NCBI RefSeq assembly: GCF_030406905.1
Contig: NZ_CP129137.1
Location: forward strand, 930,001 to 994,000
DNA length: 64,000 nt
Source: Streptomyces sp. HUAS CB01
GTDB taxonomy: Bacteria > Actinomycetota > Actinomycetes > Streptomycetales > Streptomycetaceae
Reading direction: 5' to 3'
Shown: positions 16,224 to 24,959 of the stretch, piece by piece
Layout: every line of letters begins with the position of its first letter
Numbering within the stretch: position 1 is the stretch's first letter
Position numbers and translations under genes: made by a program
The notes under the pieces: generated by a model
What the model was told of the DNA's origin: nothing
Seen by the model: the letters and a program-made list of their open reading frames with translations, nothing else
The model's database searches: none

Positions 16224-16238
16224 CACAATTAAATTGTG
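16224..16238. promoter_or_regulatory. OhrR operator between ohr and ohrR
   Basis: CACAATT-A-AATTGTG is a perfect 15-bp palindrome in the divergent ohr/ohrR spacer, and is strikingly AT-rich for this genome. It closely resembles known OhrR boxes built on TACAATT-AATTGTA. Confidence 0.8.
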
Positions 16239-16276
16239 CACAACTCAGTGGCTCGCGAGACAGGTACGCTGGCTCC

Positions 16277-16840
16277 ATGAAGACGACACCGGACGCCGCA
16301 CCGGACGCGGAGATCCTCCGCCTGGACCACCAGATCTGCTTCTCGCTGCACGCGGCATCGCGGGCCTTCAACGGCGTCTACCGGGCGATCCTCAAGGACC
16401 TCGGGCTGACCTACCCCCAGTACCTGGTGATGCTGGTGCTCTGGGAGCACGGCGAGCTCTCGGTGAAGACGATCGGCGCCCGCCTCCGGCTGGACTCCGG
16501 CACCCTCTCGCCCCTGCTCAAACGCCTGGAGGCGCTCGGCTTCGTGGGGCGCCGGCGCAGCACCGAGGACGAGCGCTCGGTCACCGTGCACCCGACGGCG
16601 ACCGGCACGGCCCTGCGGGAGCGGGCCGCGCTCGTACCCCGGAGGATCGCCGCGGCCACGGGACTCTCCCTGCAGGAGATCGGCGATCTGCAGGAGCGCC
16701 TGACGGCGCTGACCGCCAAGCTCGACGGCGCCGACCTGGAGCTCGACCCGCTCGGCGGCTGCGCGGGCCCCGAGGACCGACACACCCGGCGGGACCACGC
16801 GGGCACGGACACACCTTGTACGAGAGACATCGTAGTTTGA
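16277..16840 (+). CDS. ohrR: OhrR, MarR-family organic-peroxide sensor
   Basis: A 187-residue MarR regulator. The conserved redox-sensing cysteine is C21 in L-D-H-Q-I-C-F-S-L-H, the place of the reactive N-terminal cysteine of OhrR. The winged helix includes L-S-V-K-T-I-G-A-R-L and S-G-T-L-S-P-L-L-K-R-L, with the D-E-R-S-V wing. It is longer than typical OhrR (about 150 residues): a polar tail after residue 155 carries two more cysteines. The tail is encoded over the start of the next gene's operator, and the stop TGA (16838-16840) lies inside its -35 element. The gene diverges from ohr. Confidence 0.88.
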   Translation: MKTTPDAAPDAEILRLDHQICFSLHAASRAFNGVYRAILKDLGLTYPQYLVMLVLWEHGELSVKTIGARLRLDSGTLSPLLKRLEALGFVGRRRSTEDERSVTVHPTATGTALRERAALVPRRIAAATGLSLQEIGDLQERLTALTAKLDGADLELDPLGGCAGPEDRHTRRDHAGTDTPCTRDIVV

Positions 16841-16869
16841 CAACCACCGTACTACGATGACTATCGTAC
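16818..16869. promoter_or_regulatory. Compound palindromic operator and promoter of the Old Yellow Enzyme gene
   Basis: Arms GTACGA (16818-16823) and CATCGTAGT (16828-16836) are mirrored perfectly by ACTACGATG (16851-16859) and TCGTAC (16864-16869), with four-base gaps on both sides. A consensus -35, TTGACA (16837-16842), lies in the centre. TATCGT (16862-16867), 19 bases on, could be the -10. A repressor bound here would cover the whole promoter. Confidence 0.75.
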
Positions 16870-16907
16870 GAGCGCCACCTTCGCCCCGCCGTGAAATGGA
16901 GTCCGCC

Positions 16908-17987
16908 GTGAGCGCACTGTTCGAGCCGTACACCCTGCGGTCCGTGACGATCCCGAACCGCGTGTGGATGGCACCGATGTGCCAGTACAGCGCCGAGGCC
17001 ACGGGACCGGACGCGGGCGTCCCGACCGACTGGCACTTCGCCCACTACGCCGCCCGGGCCGCCGGCGGCACCGGTCTGATCCTGGTCGAGGCGACCGCGG
17101 TCGCCCCCGAGGGCCGGATCAGCCCGTACGACCTCGGCATCTGGAACGACACCCAGACCGACGCCTTCCGCAGGATCACCCGCTTCCTCAAGGAGCAGGG
17201 CGCCGTGCCCGGCATCCAGATCGCCCACGCCGGGCGCAAGGCCTCCACGGGCCGCCCCTGGAAGGACGGCGGGCCGGTCGGCCCCGACGCCGACGGCTGG
17301 CAGCCGGTCGCCCCGAGCCCCGTCCCGTTCGACGACGGCCACCCGGTGCCCGACGAGCTGACCACCGACCAGATCGCGGCGCTCCCGGCCCGATTCGCGG
17401 ATGCCGCTCGCCGGGCGCTGGACGCCGGCTTCGAGGTCGTCGAGGTGCACGGCGCGCACGGCTATCTGATCGGCGAGTTCCTCTCCCCGCACAGCAACCA
17501 CCGCACCGACGAGTACGGCGGGTCGTTCGAGAACCGCACCCGGTTCGCGCTCGAGGTCGTCGACGCCGTGCGTGCTGTGTGGCCGCAGGACCTGCCGCTG
17601 TTCTTCCGGATCTCCGCGACCGACTGGCTCGAGGAGAACGGCTGGACCGCCGACGAGACCGTCCGCCTCGCGTCCCTGCTGAAGGAGCACGGCGTGGACC
17701 TGCTCGACGTCTCCTCCGGCGGCAACGCCGCGCGCGTGCGCATCCCGGTCGGTCCGGGCTACCAGGTGCCCTTCGCCGCCCGGGTCAGGAACGAGACGGG
17801 ACTGCCGGTGGCGGCCGTCGGGCTGATCACCGACCCGGAGCAGGCCGAGAAGGTCCTCGCCAACGGCGAGGCCGACGCCGTACTCCTCGGCCGCGAACTG
17901 CTGCGCAGCCCCTCGTGGGCCCGCCGGGCCGCACACGAACTCGGCGGGACCGTCCGTGTCCCCGAGCAGTACCACCGCTCGGTCTGA
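16908..17987 (+). CDS. NADH:flavin oxidoreductase, Old Yellow Enzyme family (YqjM-like)
   Basis: A 359-residue FMN-dependent ene-reductase that reduces electrophilic alkenes such as enones and maleimides using NAD(P)H. C25 in M-A-P-M-C-Q-Y-S is the redox-tuning cysteine of the YqjM class. H181 and H184 in H-G-A-H-G-Y-L bind the substrate carbonyl, and S-P-H-S-N-H-R-T-D-E-Y-G-G-S with E-N-R is the family signature. The GTG at 16908 has TGGAG six bases upstream; an earlier ATG at 16857 sits inside the operator. The promoter palindrome and the matching ArsR site suggest control by the ArsR protein, probably relieved by reactive electrophiles. Confidence 0.9.
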   Translation: MSALFEPYTLRSVTIPNRVWMAPMCQYSAEATGPDAGVPTDWHFAHYAARAAGGTGLILVEATAVAPEGRISPYDLGIWNDTQTDAFRRITRFLKEQGAVPGIQIAHAGRKASTGRPWKDGGPVGPDADGWQPVAPSPVPFDDGHPVPDELTTDQIAALPARFADAARRALDAGFEVVEVHGAHGYLIGEFLSPHSNHRTDEYGGSFENRTRFALEVVDAVRAVWPQDLPLFFRISATDWLEENGWTADETVRLASLLKEHGVDLLDVSSGGNAARVRIPVGPGYQVPFAARVRNETGLPVAAVGLITDPEQAEKVLANGEADAVLLGRELLRSPSWARRAAHELGGTVRVPEQYHRSV

Positions 17988-18185
17988 GCCCGTGCCCGGG
18001 TCGTGACCGCCGGGCACGGAGCACGCCGGGGCCCGGGACACGGGGCGCGCCGGTCGCGGCCGGAGCGCTCCGGAACCGGGCGCGGCCGGACCGACCTGCG
18101 GGAAGGCGCGCTCCGAGGGCCACTGTCAGTGGGTGGGTGCAGACTGGCCCCTGTCCGCGACAACGGCGTCCTGGAGGTGTCGGCG

Positions 18186-19274
18186 ATGACCGACGTTCTG
18201 CTGGCAGTAGGCACACGCAAGGGGCTCTTCCTGGGGCACGGGAGAGCCGGCCGGTGGGAGTTCGACGGCCCCCACTTCAACGCCCAGGCCGTGTACTCGA
18301 TCGGGATCGACACCCGCCGCGGCGCCGTGCCACGACTGCTGGTCGGCGGGGACAGCGCGCACTGGGGCCCTTCGGTGTTCCACTCGGACGACCTGGGCGC
18401 GACCTGGACGGAACCGGCCAAGCCCGCGGTGAAGTTCCCCAAGGACACCGGGGCCTCCCTGGAGCGGGTGTGGCAGCTCCACCCCGCCGGCCCCTCGGCC
18501 CCCGACGTCGTGTACGCGGGCACGGAGCCGGCCGCCCTGTTCCGCTCGGAGGACGCCGGGGAGACGTTCGAGCTCGTCCGGCCGCTCTGGGAGCACCCCA
18601 CCCGCTCGAAGTGGGTGCCTGGCGGCGGCGGCGAGGCCGTGCACACCGTCGTCACCGACGACCGGGACCCCGACCGGGTGACCGTGGCCGTCTCCACGGC
18701 GGGGGTCTTCCGCAGCCAGGACGGGGGCGCCGCCTGGAAGCCGTCCAACGAAGGGGTGTCGGCGGTCTTCCTGCCCGACCCGAACCCGGAGTTCGGCCAG
18801 TGCGTCCACAAGATCGCCCAGGACGCCGGGGATCCCGACCGGCTCTACCTCCAGAACCACTGGGGGGTGTACCGGAGCGACGACGCGGGCGCCAAGTGGA
18901 CGGACATCGGTGCGGGCCTGCCGTCGGACTTCGGCTTCGCGGTCGTCGCCCATCCGCACCGCCCCGGCGTCGCCTACGTCTTCCCGATCAACGCCGACGC
19001 CGACCGGGTCCCGGCGGAGCACCGCTGCAGGGTCTACCGGACGACGGACGCGGGCGGGACGTGGGAGCCGCTGTCGCGCGGGCTGCCCGAGGGCGACCAC
19101 TACGGCACGGTGCTGCGCGACGCGATGTGCACCGACGGGTCCGACCCGGCCGGGATCTACTTCGGCAACCGGAACGGCGAGCTGTACGCGAGCGCGGACG
19201 ACGGGGACAGCTGGCGGCAACTCGCCTCCCATCTGCCGGATGTGCTCTGTGTCCGGGCCGCCACGGTCGGTTGA
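18186..19274 (+). CDS. Asp-box (BNR/sialidase-like) beta-propeller protein
   Basis: A 362-residue propeller with at least six Asp-box turns (S-x-D-x-G-x-T-W pattern): [40 protein letters not shown] and S-A-D-D-G-D-S-W. Such folds occur in sialidases and in non-enzymatic proteins. The sialidase arginine triad is not apparent, so glycosidase activity is doubtful. No signal peptide is visible, which suggests a cytoplasmic role. The ATG at 18186 follows GGAGG (18173-18177). The uracil-DNA glycosylase gene starts 34 bases downstream. Confidence 0.78.
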   Translation: MTDVLLAVGTRKGLFLGHGRAGRWEFDGPHFNAQAVYSIGIDTRRGAVPRLLVGGDSAHWGPSVFHSDDLGATWTEPAKPAVKFPKDTGASLERVWQLHPAGPSAPDVVYAGTEPAALFRSEDAGETFELVRPLWEHPTRSKWVPGGGGEAVHTVVTDDRDPDRVTVAVSTAGVFRSQDGGAAWKPSNEGVSAVFLPDPNPEFGQCVHKIAQDAGDPDRLYLQNHWGVYRSDDAGAKWTDIGAGLPSDFGFAVVAHPHRPGVAYVFPINADADRVPAEHRCRVYRTTDAGGTWEPLSRGLPEGDHYGTVLRDAMCTDGSDPAGIYFGNRNGELYASADDGDSWRQLASHLPDVLCVRAATVG

Positions 19275-19308
19275 GGAGGCCTCCGGCACGGCCAGTAGAG
19301 TGCGCTTC

Positions 19309-19986
19309 GTGGCAGCACGACCGTTGAAAGAAATCGTCGATGCGGGGTGGGCGGACGCCCTGGACCCCGTGGCCGAACGCATCGCCGCGATGGGCGACTT
19401 CCTCCGAGCGGAGATCGCCGCGGGGCGGACGTACCTGCCGGCGGGCGCGCATGTGCTGCGCGCCTTCCAGCAGCCGTTCGACGAGGTGCGCGTCCTGATC
19501 GTCGGCCAGGACCCCTATCCGACACCCGGTCACGCCGTGGGGCTGAGTTTCTCCGTGGCACCCGAAGTGCGGCCGGTGCCGGGGAGTCTGGAGAACATCT
19601 TCCGGGAGATGCACACGGACCTCGGTCTGCCCCGGCCGTCGAACGGCGATCTGACGCCGTGGACCCGGCAGGGCGTGCTGCTGCTCAACAGGGCACTGAC
19701 CACCGCGCCACGCAAGCCCGGGGCCCACCGGGGCAAGGGCTGGGAAGAGGTGACCGAGCAGGCCATCCGCGCCCTCGCCGCCCGCGGCAAACCGCTCGTG
19801 TCCGTGCTGTGGGGGCGCGACGCCCGCAATCTGCGGCCACTGCTCGGCGACCTTCCGGCGATCGAGTCGTCCCACCCCTCCCCCATGTCCGCCGACCGGG
19901 GCTTCTTCGGCTCACGGCCGTTCAGCAGGGTGAACGACCTGCTCGTCCGCCAGGGTGCGCAGCCGGTGGACTGGCGACTGCCATGA
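19309..19986 (+). CDS. ung: Uracil-DNA glycosylase, family 1
   Basis: A 225-residue glycosylase that removes uracil from DNA to start base-excision repair. The water-activating motif is [17 protein letters not shown], with the catalytic Asp in G-Q-D-P-Y. The DNA-intercalating loop is [16 protein letters not shown] with the catalytic His. The G-V-L-L-L-N and V-L-W-G-R-D strands also match. I chose the GTG at 19309, which gives A-A-R-P-L-K-E-I-V at the N-terminus; a GTG nine bases earlier is possible. Its TGA overlaps the next gene's ATG by four bases, so the two are translationally coupled. UdgX elsewhere in the window is a second, unrelated uracil-DNA protein. Confidence 0.92.
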   Translation: MAARPLKEIVDAGWADALDPVAERIAAMGDFLRAEIAAGRTYLPAGAHVLRAFQQPFDEVRVLIVGQDPYPTPGHAVGLSFSVAPEVRPVPGSLENIFREMHTDLGLPRPSNGDLTPWTRQGVLLLNRALTTAPRKPGAHRGKGWEEVTEQAIRALAARGKPLVSVLWGRDARNLRPLLGDLPAIESSHPSPMSADRGFFGSRPFSRVNDLLVRQGAQPVDWRLP

Positions 19987-20999
19987 CCGGTGGCGGCGCG
20001 GGCGGCTGGGTCCTGGGGGCCGACTCCGGGGGCTCGGGCCTGCGCGTCGCCCTCGCCCCGGCCGCCGACACATCGGCCGCGCTGACCGCCGTGTCCCGGG
20101 AGCCGGTCCGTACCGGCGCCGCCGGGATCGAAGCGGCCCATCTGCTGGAGCAGTTGCTGCCGATGGCACGGGAACTCCTGCGCCGGGCCGGGGCGGAGGC
20201 GCCCGTCGCCGTCGCGATCGGGGCCGCGGGGATGGCGACCCTCGGGGACGAGCTGCGGGCCGTACTGCCCGGTGCGCTGGGGCGCGAGCTGGGCGTACGG
20301 GAGGTCGCACTCGCCGCCGACGCCGTCACCGCGTACGCGGGCGCGCTCGGCCAGCGTCCCGGAGCCGTGGTCGCCGCCGGCACTGGCATGATCGCGACCG
20401 GTACGGATCTCACGAGCTGGCGCCGTGCCGACGGCTGGGGCCATCTGCTCGGTGACTGCGGCTCGGGCGCCTGGATCGGGCGGGCCGGGCTGGAGGCGGC
20501 GCTGCGGGCCCACGACGGGCGGGCGGGCGGTTCCCCTGCCCTGCTGGAACGGCTGGAGGCCGTGTTCGGCCCGGCGGCGGGGCTGCCGGGGCTCCTGTAC
20601 CCGCGTACCGACCGGCCGGCCGTGCTGGCGTCGTTCGCCCCCGAGGTCGCCCGCTGCGCCGCCGACGACCCGGTCGCCGCGCGCATCCTCTCCGACGCGG
20701 CGGAGCACATCGCTGCGGCGGCCGCCGCCGTCTGTCCGCCCCCTTCTGCCGGTGACTGCCACGTCGCGCTCACCGGTGGGCTGTTCAGGATCGGCGATCC
20801 GCTCCTCGTGCCCCTGCGGGACGCCCTGGCCCGTCAACTCCCCTCCGCCCGGACGGTGTCCGCGGCGGGCGACCCGCTCGCCGGTTCGCTGACCGTCGCG
20901 GCCGCGCTCGCCGGCGGCACGCTGAAGCTGCCGCAGGATCCACGGCTGCTCTCCCTCACAACCACCCTTACCGATCAGACCGGGACAGGCAGCCATTAA
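19983..20999 (+). CDS. N-acetylglucosamine kinase-like (BadF/BcrA ATPase) protein
   Basis: A 338-residue ASKHA-fold ATPase of the BadF/BadG/BcrA/BcrD group, which includes eukaryotic-type N-acetylglucosamine kinase. The phosphate-1 loop is [15 protein letters not shown] is the phosphate-2 loop, and [16 protein letters not shown] is the typical substrate-loop region. L-T-G-G-L-F is the adenosine motif. It probably phosphorylates an amino sugar in the cytoplasm, but the exact sugar is inferred. ATG at 19983 overlaps the ung stop in an ATGA. A coupled function with ung is not obvious. Confidence 0.82.
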   Translation: MTGGGAGGWVLGADSGGSGLRVALAPAADTSAALTAVSREPVRTGAAGIEAAHLLEQLLPMARELLRRAGAEAPVAVAIGAAGMATLGDELRAVLPGALGRELGVREVALAADAVTAYAGALGQRPGAVVAAGTGMIATGTDLTSWRRADGWGHLLGDCGSGAWIGRAGLEAALRAHDGRAGGSPALLERLEAVFGPAAGLPGLLYPRTDRPAVLASFAPEVARCAADDPVAARILSDAAEHIAAAAAAVCPPPSAGDCHVALTGGLFRIGDPLLVPLRDALARQLPSARTVSAAGDPLAGSLTVAAALAGGTLKLPQDPRLLSLTTTLTDQTGTGSH

Positions 21000-21087
21000 C
21001 GAACTCATCGGGTAAACACGGACAGACGGCGCTCGACCGACCCCTCCCTGAGCAGGCACGACGGCGAAACCAGTAGCATGCGGCGCC

Positions 21088-22008
21088 ATGAGCTCCCCCA
21101 CTGGGCCCGCATCCGGCCTGCCAGTACGAATGCCGCGACCCCGCCAGCCCGGGCGGCACCGCCGCCCCGAGCCCGTGGTGGCACCCGAGGGCGCGCCGAC
21201 CCTCGTCCTCGCCGTGCCCGGCACCCCCTCGTCCGCGATACGCAGCCTCGCCGAGGAAGTCGTCAGCATCGCCCGTTCCGAGCTGCCCGGCCTCGAGGCC
21301 GCGATCGGTTACGTCGACGGCGACGACGCCGAGTACCCCACGCTGGGGAGCGTGCTGACCCGGTCCGCCGCACTGCGCACCGAGCGTTACGAACTGGCGA
21401 AGGCGGCCGGCCGCGAGGTCGCCGAGCCGGAGGGCCCGGCCTCCGTCGTCGTACCGCTGCTCGCCGGCCCGGACAGCGCCCTGATCCGCCGGATCCGCCA
21501 GGCCGTCATGGACAGCCGGTCGACCGCGGAGCTGACGGACGTCCTCGGCCCGCACCCGCTCCTCGCCGAGGCCCTGCACGTGAGGCTGTCCGAGGCGGGT
21601 CTGGCCCGCGCCGACCGGGCCCGGCTGTTCACCGTTGCCACCGCGGCCGACGGCATCGTCCTGGCCACGGTCGGCGGTGACGAGGCCGTCCAGGCCGCCG
21701 GCATCACCGGAATGCTGCTGGCCGCCCGGCTCGCCGTGCCGGTCATGGCGGCCGCCCTGGACCAGGAGGGCGCGATCGCGGCGACGGCCGAGGAACTGCG
21801 CGTCTCCGGTTCCGCGCAGCTCGCGCTGGCCCCGTACCTGGTCGGCCCGGAGGTGCCCCAGGGTCTGCTCGAGGCCGCCGCCGCGGAGGCGGGCTGCTCC
21901 GCCGCGGAGCCGCTGGGCGCGTACCCCGCGATCGGCAAGCTGGTGCTGTCGCAGTACACGACCGCGCTGGGCATCACGCCCCAGCCGCAGGGCGCCCAGT
22001 CCCGCTGA
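21088..22008 (+). CDS. CbiX/sirohydrochlorin-chelatase-like protein with altered active site
   Basis: A 306-residue protein resembling two-domain class II chelatases (CbiX/SirB). The strand order is retained, with V-L-A-V-P-G-T-P opening the fold, V-V-V-P-L-L-A-G after it, and L-G-P-H-P-L-L-A-E-A-L opening the second half. The metal-binding histidine expected in the first strand (usually A-H-G-S) is a proline here. The second expected His after the P-L strand is also missing. Chelation of cobalt or iron into sirohydrochlorin is therefore doubtful, and a regulatory or other role is possible. A Pro/Arg-rich leader of about 35 residues precedes the fold. TAGCAT at 21074-21079 may drive a nearly leaderless message. 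A terminator follows. Confidence 0.65.
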   Translation: MSSPTGPASGLPVRMPRPRQPGRHRRPEPVVAPEGAPTLVLAVPGTPSSAIRSLAEEVVSIARSELPGLEAAIGYVDGDDAEYPTLGSVLTRSAALRTERYELAKAAGREVAEPEGPASVVVPLLAGPDSALIRRIRQAVMDSRSTAELTDVLGPHPLLAEALHVRLSEAGLARADRARLFTVATAADGIVLATVGGDEAVQAAGITGMLLAARLAVPVMAAALDQEGAIAATAEELRVSGSAQLALAPYLVGPEVPQGLLEAAAAEAGCSAAEPLGAYPAIGKLVLSQYTTALGITPQPQGAQSR

Positions 22009-22032
22009 CCGGTCGCCGCCCCGCACGGACGG

Positions 22033-22062
22033 AAGGGCCCACGCCGCACGGCGCGGGCCCTT
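22033..22062 (+). terminator. Terminator-like hairpin after the CbiX-like gene
   Basis: AAGGGCCC-A-CGCCG pairs with CGGCG-C-GGGCCCTT around a two-base loop with a single mismatch, starting 24 bases after the stop codon. Confidence 0.75.
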
Positions 22063-22255
22063 CGTGCGCCCGGAGTCTGCGTGTGGCCACCCACTGGCCG
22101 GGCAGGGACCCCGGTACGCAGGGCGCCTGCACCGGGCGCGGTCCCTCACCGACGTCGTGAGGGCACGGCATCGCGGCAGAGGCGCCTCACGACCGCGGGG
22201 CACCCGCCTGCGTGGCACCGGGGCATCGCGGCCGAGCGGCCTCATGGCCGCAGGA

Positions 22256-22437
22256 CCCCATGACCGGCGGGGCCTCATGACCGCGCGATACGCGCCTGCG
22301 ACGCCGGGCGTCACAGGCCTCGTGGCCCCGGGCCCCATGACCGGCGGGGCCTCATGACCCGCGGGGTACGCGCCTGCGCGACGCCGGGGCGTCACAGCGG
22401 AGTTGGCCTCATGACCTCGGGGCAGACGCCTGCGCGG
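22256..22437. repeat. Degenerate 77-bp tandem repeat
   Basis: A unit starting CCCCATGACCGGCGGGGCC at 22256 recurs at 22333 (period 77). Both copies continue through a shared CGCGCCTGCG and CGTCACAG. A partial third copy starting GGCCTCATGACC lies at about 22405-22437. The surrounding 22110-22511 has no credible gene. Confidence 0.65.
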
Positions 22438-22511
22438 TGCCGCGGCCTCGGACGTACCGGGCCTCGTACGTACAGAGGCATCCCCGACCTCCCGCGGACG
22501 GCAGCGGCGTC

Positions 22512-23567
22512 TCAGGCGAAGACCACGCAGGTCGCCGCGGGCACGGCGAGCGAACCCGCCCGGTGCGGCACGCCGGTCCCGGCGTCGATGTCGAACCAGG
22601 TGACGTCCCCGGAGCGCTCGTTGGCCGCGTACAGCCGGGTACCGGTGGGGCCGAGCGCCAGATCACGCGGCCAGTGGCCGCCGCACGGCACGGTCGTGAC
22701 GTGCTCTGCCTTCTCCCCGCCGGCGTCGAGCCGGAACACGGCGATGGAGTCATGGCCCCGGTTGGCCGCCCACAGGAACCGACCGTCGCGGGACACGGCC
22801 AGGGCGGAGGCGTAACTGGGCAGTTCGTGCCCGTCGGGGAGCACGGATGCCTCACCGAGCGGTTCCAGGACTCCCCGGCCGGCGTCCCAGCGGCACACCG
22901 TGAGCGTGGGACGCAGCTCGCCCAGCACGTACACATGTTCCCCGCCGGGGTGGAAGGCGAGATGCCGCGGACCGGTTCCCGGCGGCAGCGCGGTCTCGGA
23001 GCGGAGGGCCGGGGCCGCGCCGCCCGCCGGGTCCAGCGCGCAGACCCGGACCGAGTCCGTGCCCAGGTCCACGGTGAGGACCCACTGTCCGGAGGGGTCG
23101 GGAAGCACCTGGTGGGCGTGCGGTTCGCCCTGCCGCTCCGGGTGCGGCCCCCGGCCCTCGTGGCGCAGGACACCGAGGGCGGGGCCGGGCCGTCCGCCGG
23201 GGCCGACGGACAGGGCGCTGACGCTGCCGGAACCGTAGTTGGCGGTGAGCACCAGGCCCGGGGCCAGGGACAGATGGGTCGGTCCGGACCCGAGCACCGG
23301 GACGGGCTCCCCGAGCGGACGGGGCGGCCCGTCCCCGCCGATGTCGAAGGCGGCGACCGCCCCTTCCTCGGTCTCGGAGACGGCGTAGAGCACGGGTCCG
23401 CTCTCCGTCGTACCGGTCGCGAGGTACGACGGGTCGGCGACGGCGTCCGTCGCCGACGTCTCCGTGAGTGCTCCCGTCGCCGGGTCGAGGGCGGCCGTGA
23501 CGATCCCCCGGCCGCCCGCCGAGGTGAACGACCCGATGAACGCCCGTACCGCTCTCCTGTGCTCCAC
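22512..23567 (-). CDS. Lactonase family (6-phosphogluconolactonase-type) beta-propeller
   Basis: A 351-residue seven-bladed propeller of the Pgl/YbhE lactonase family, which opens lactone rings such as 6-phosphogluconolactone. Family features include F-I-G-S-F-T near the N-terminus, G-E-P-H-A-H-Q-V in the middle, P-G-T-G-P-R-H-L-A-F-H-P and L-W-A-A-N-R-G-H-D-S-I. No signal peptide is visible. The GTG at 23565-23567 has GGGGAGG a few bases upstream. It lies 81 bases after the NO synthase gene on the same strand, so cotranscription is possible. The substrate is inferred only from the family. Confidence 0.85.
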   Translation of the reverse strand: MEHRRAVRAFIGSFTSAGGRGIVTAALDPATGALTETSATDAVADPSYLATGTTESGPVLYAVSETEEGAVAAFDIGGDGPPRPLGEPVPVLGSGPTHLSLAPGLVLTANYGSGSVSALSVGPGGRPGPALGVLRHEGRGPHPERQGEPHAHQVLPDPSGQWVLTVDLGTDSVRVCALDPAGGAAPALRSETALPPGTGPRHLAFHPGGEHVYVLGELRPTLTVCRWDAGRGVLEPLGEASVLPDGHELPSYASALAVSRDGRFLWAANRGHDSIAVFRLDAGGEKAEHVTTVPCGGHWPRDLALGPTGTRLYAANERSGDVTWFDIDAGTGVPHRAGSLAVPAATCVVFA

Positions 23568-23648
23568 TGGGGCCTCCCCTGGTGCTGCGCCGTCCGGGGC
23601 TCCCCGCCGGCCGGCCGATGGTCTGCCCGGCCGACGGTAGCAGGCGGT

Positions 23649-24959
23649 CTAGACCAGGCCGGGCTCGTGTGCCGTCTCGGGAGCCGGCTCCTCGCCCCGG
23701 GACCGGGCGAGCGCCTCCGGGTGGTGCGCGAACAGGGGGCGTGACTGCACCGTGTCGTACGTGCGGTGGAAGACCGCGGTCGCGGCGCCGGAGATCGGCG
23801 GCACGATCCAGGACCAGTCGGCGCCCACCGGGCGCCCCCGGCCGGCCTCCTGCTCCAGGTGGGTGAGGAAGCGGCGCGACTCCGTGTGGTGGTCGGTGAT
23901 GGTCACACCGGCGCTGTCGAAGGAGTGCAGCACGGCGCGGTTGAGTTCGACGAGCGCACGGTCCTTCCACAGGGTGCGGTCGGTGGAGGTGTCGAGTCCC
24001 AGACGCGCGGCCACGACCGGCAGCAGGTCGTAGCGGTCGTCGTCGGCGAGGTTGCGGGCGCCGATCTCGGTGCCCATGTACCAGCCGTTGAACGGGGCCG
24101 CCGGGTAGCAGATGCCGCCGATCTCCAGGCACATGTTGGAGATGGCGGGTACCGCGTGCCAGCGGAGTCCGAGGGCGGCGAACCAGTCGTCCTCGGGGTG
24201 GCGCAGGGGTACTTCGTGCACCGCGTCGGCCGGCAGCTCGAACCAGCGGGGCTTGTCGTCGCTGCCCTGGACCACCAGCGGCAGTACGTCGAACTGCGTA
24301 CCGGGGCCGCCCGGCCAGCCCAGGCCCGTCGCGTACGCGGTGAGTCCGGTGTTGCGCGGATCGCCGGTCACCCGGCCGGCACCGTCGGCGTAGCCCGCGT
24401 ACCGCACCAGCTGTTCGTTCCAGATGCGTGGGCCGGGGCGGCCCGGCGCGTCCGGCGCGAAGACCGTGATCACGGGACGGATCCGGCCGCCGTTGGTCGC
24501 CTCGCGCAGATGCGCGGCGGCCTCCTCGGCGATGGTGTCCGCGTCGCACACGTCGCGGCGGTCCCGGACACGGAGGGAGCGCCAGTAGAGGCGGCCGATG
24601 CAGCGGTTGCTGTTGCGCCAGGCGACCCGTGCCCCGTGGGCAAGTTCGTCTGCGGTGTGTCGGTATGTGCCGGTAGCGTCGATCTCGGCACGTACGGCGG
24701 CTATCCGGGCCGTCGGGTCGCCGGCCCCCCGCTCCTCCTGGTGGTAGAGCCGCAGGAACTCCTCGGCCTCCTGCCGCAGGCGCACGAGGTCGGCTTCCGG
24801 TGCGGGCCGCACCGGGGCCGTTCCGGCGGGCCCGGGATGGCCGACCGGGCACTGCCCGGGCGGTGGAACGGCTTCCGCCCGGACGGGTTGCGCTCCGGCC
24901 GGCTGGGGATCCGACGGGCGGAACTTGCGGACGGCGGCTCTACGAAGGAACTTCCGCAT
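23649..24959 (-). CDS. nos: Bacterial nitric oxide synthase oxygenase
   Basis: A 436-residue heme enzyme that oxidises L-arginine to citrulline and nitric oxide. The heme-thiolate cysteine is C120 in W-R-N-S-N-R-C-I-G-R. The substrate-binding Glu lies in N-M-C-L-E-I-G-G, next to P-F-N-G-W-Y-M-G-T-E-I-G-A-R-N. There is no reductase domain, as is usual in bacteria, so electrons must come from a separate partner. An N-terminal extension of about 55 residues, rich in Pro and Ala with a C-P-V-G-H motif, precedes the core and is longer than in Bacillus enzymes. The ATG at 24957-24959 lacks a clear ribosome site. In-frame GTG 24965 and ATG 25016 are alternatives. Confidence 0.9.
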   Translation of the reverse strand: MRKFLRRAAVRKFRPSDPQPAGAQPVRAEAVPPPGQCPVGHPGPAGTAPVRPAPEADLVRLRQEAEEFLRLYHQEERGAGDPTARIAAVRAEIDATGTYRHTADELAHGARVAWRNSNRCIGRLYWRSLRVRDRRDVCDADTIAEEAAAHLREATNGGRIRPVITVFAPDAPGRPGPRIWNEQLVRYAGYADGAGRVTGDPRNTGLTAYATGLGWPGGPGTQFDVLPLVVQGSDDKPRWFELPADAVHEVPLRHPEDDWFAALGLRWHAVPAISNMCLEIGGICYPAAPFNGWYMGTEIGARNLADDDRYDLLPVVAARLGLDTSTDRTLWKDRALVELNRAVLHSFDSAGVTITDHHTESRRFLTHLEQEAGRGRPVGADWSWIVPPISGAATAVFHRTYDTVQSRPLFAHHPEALARSRGEEPAPETAHEPGLV

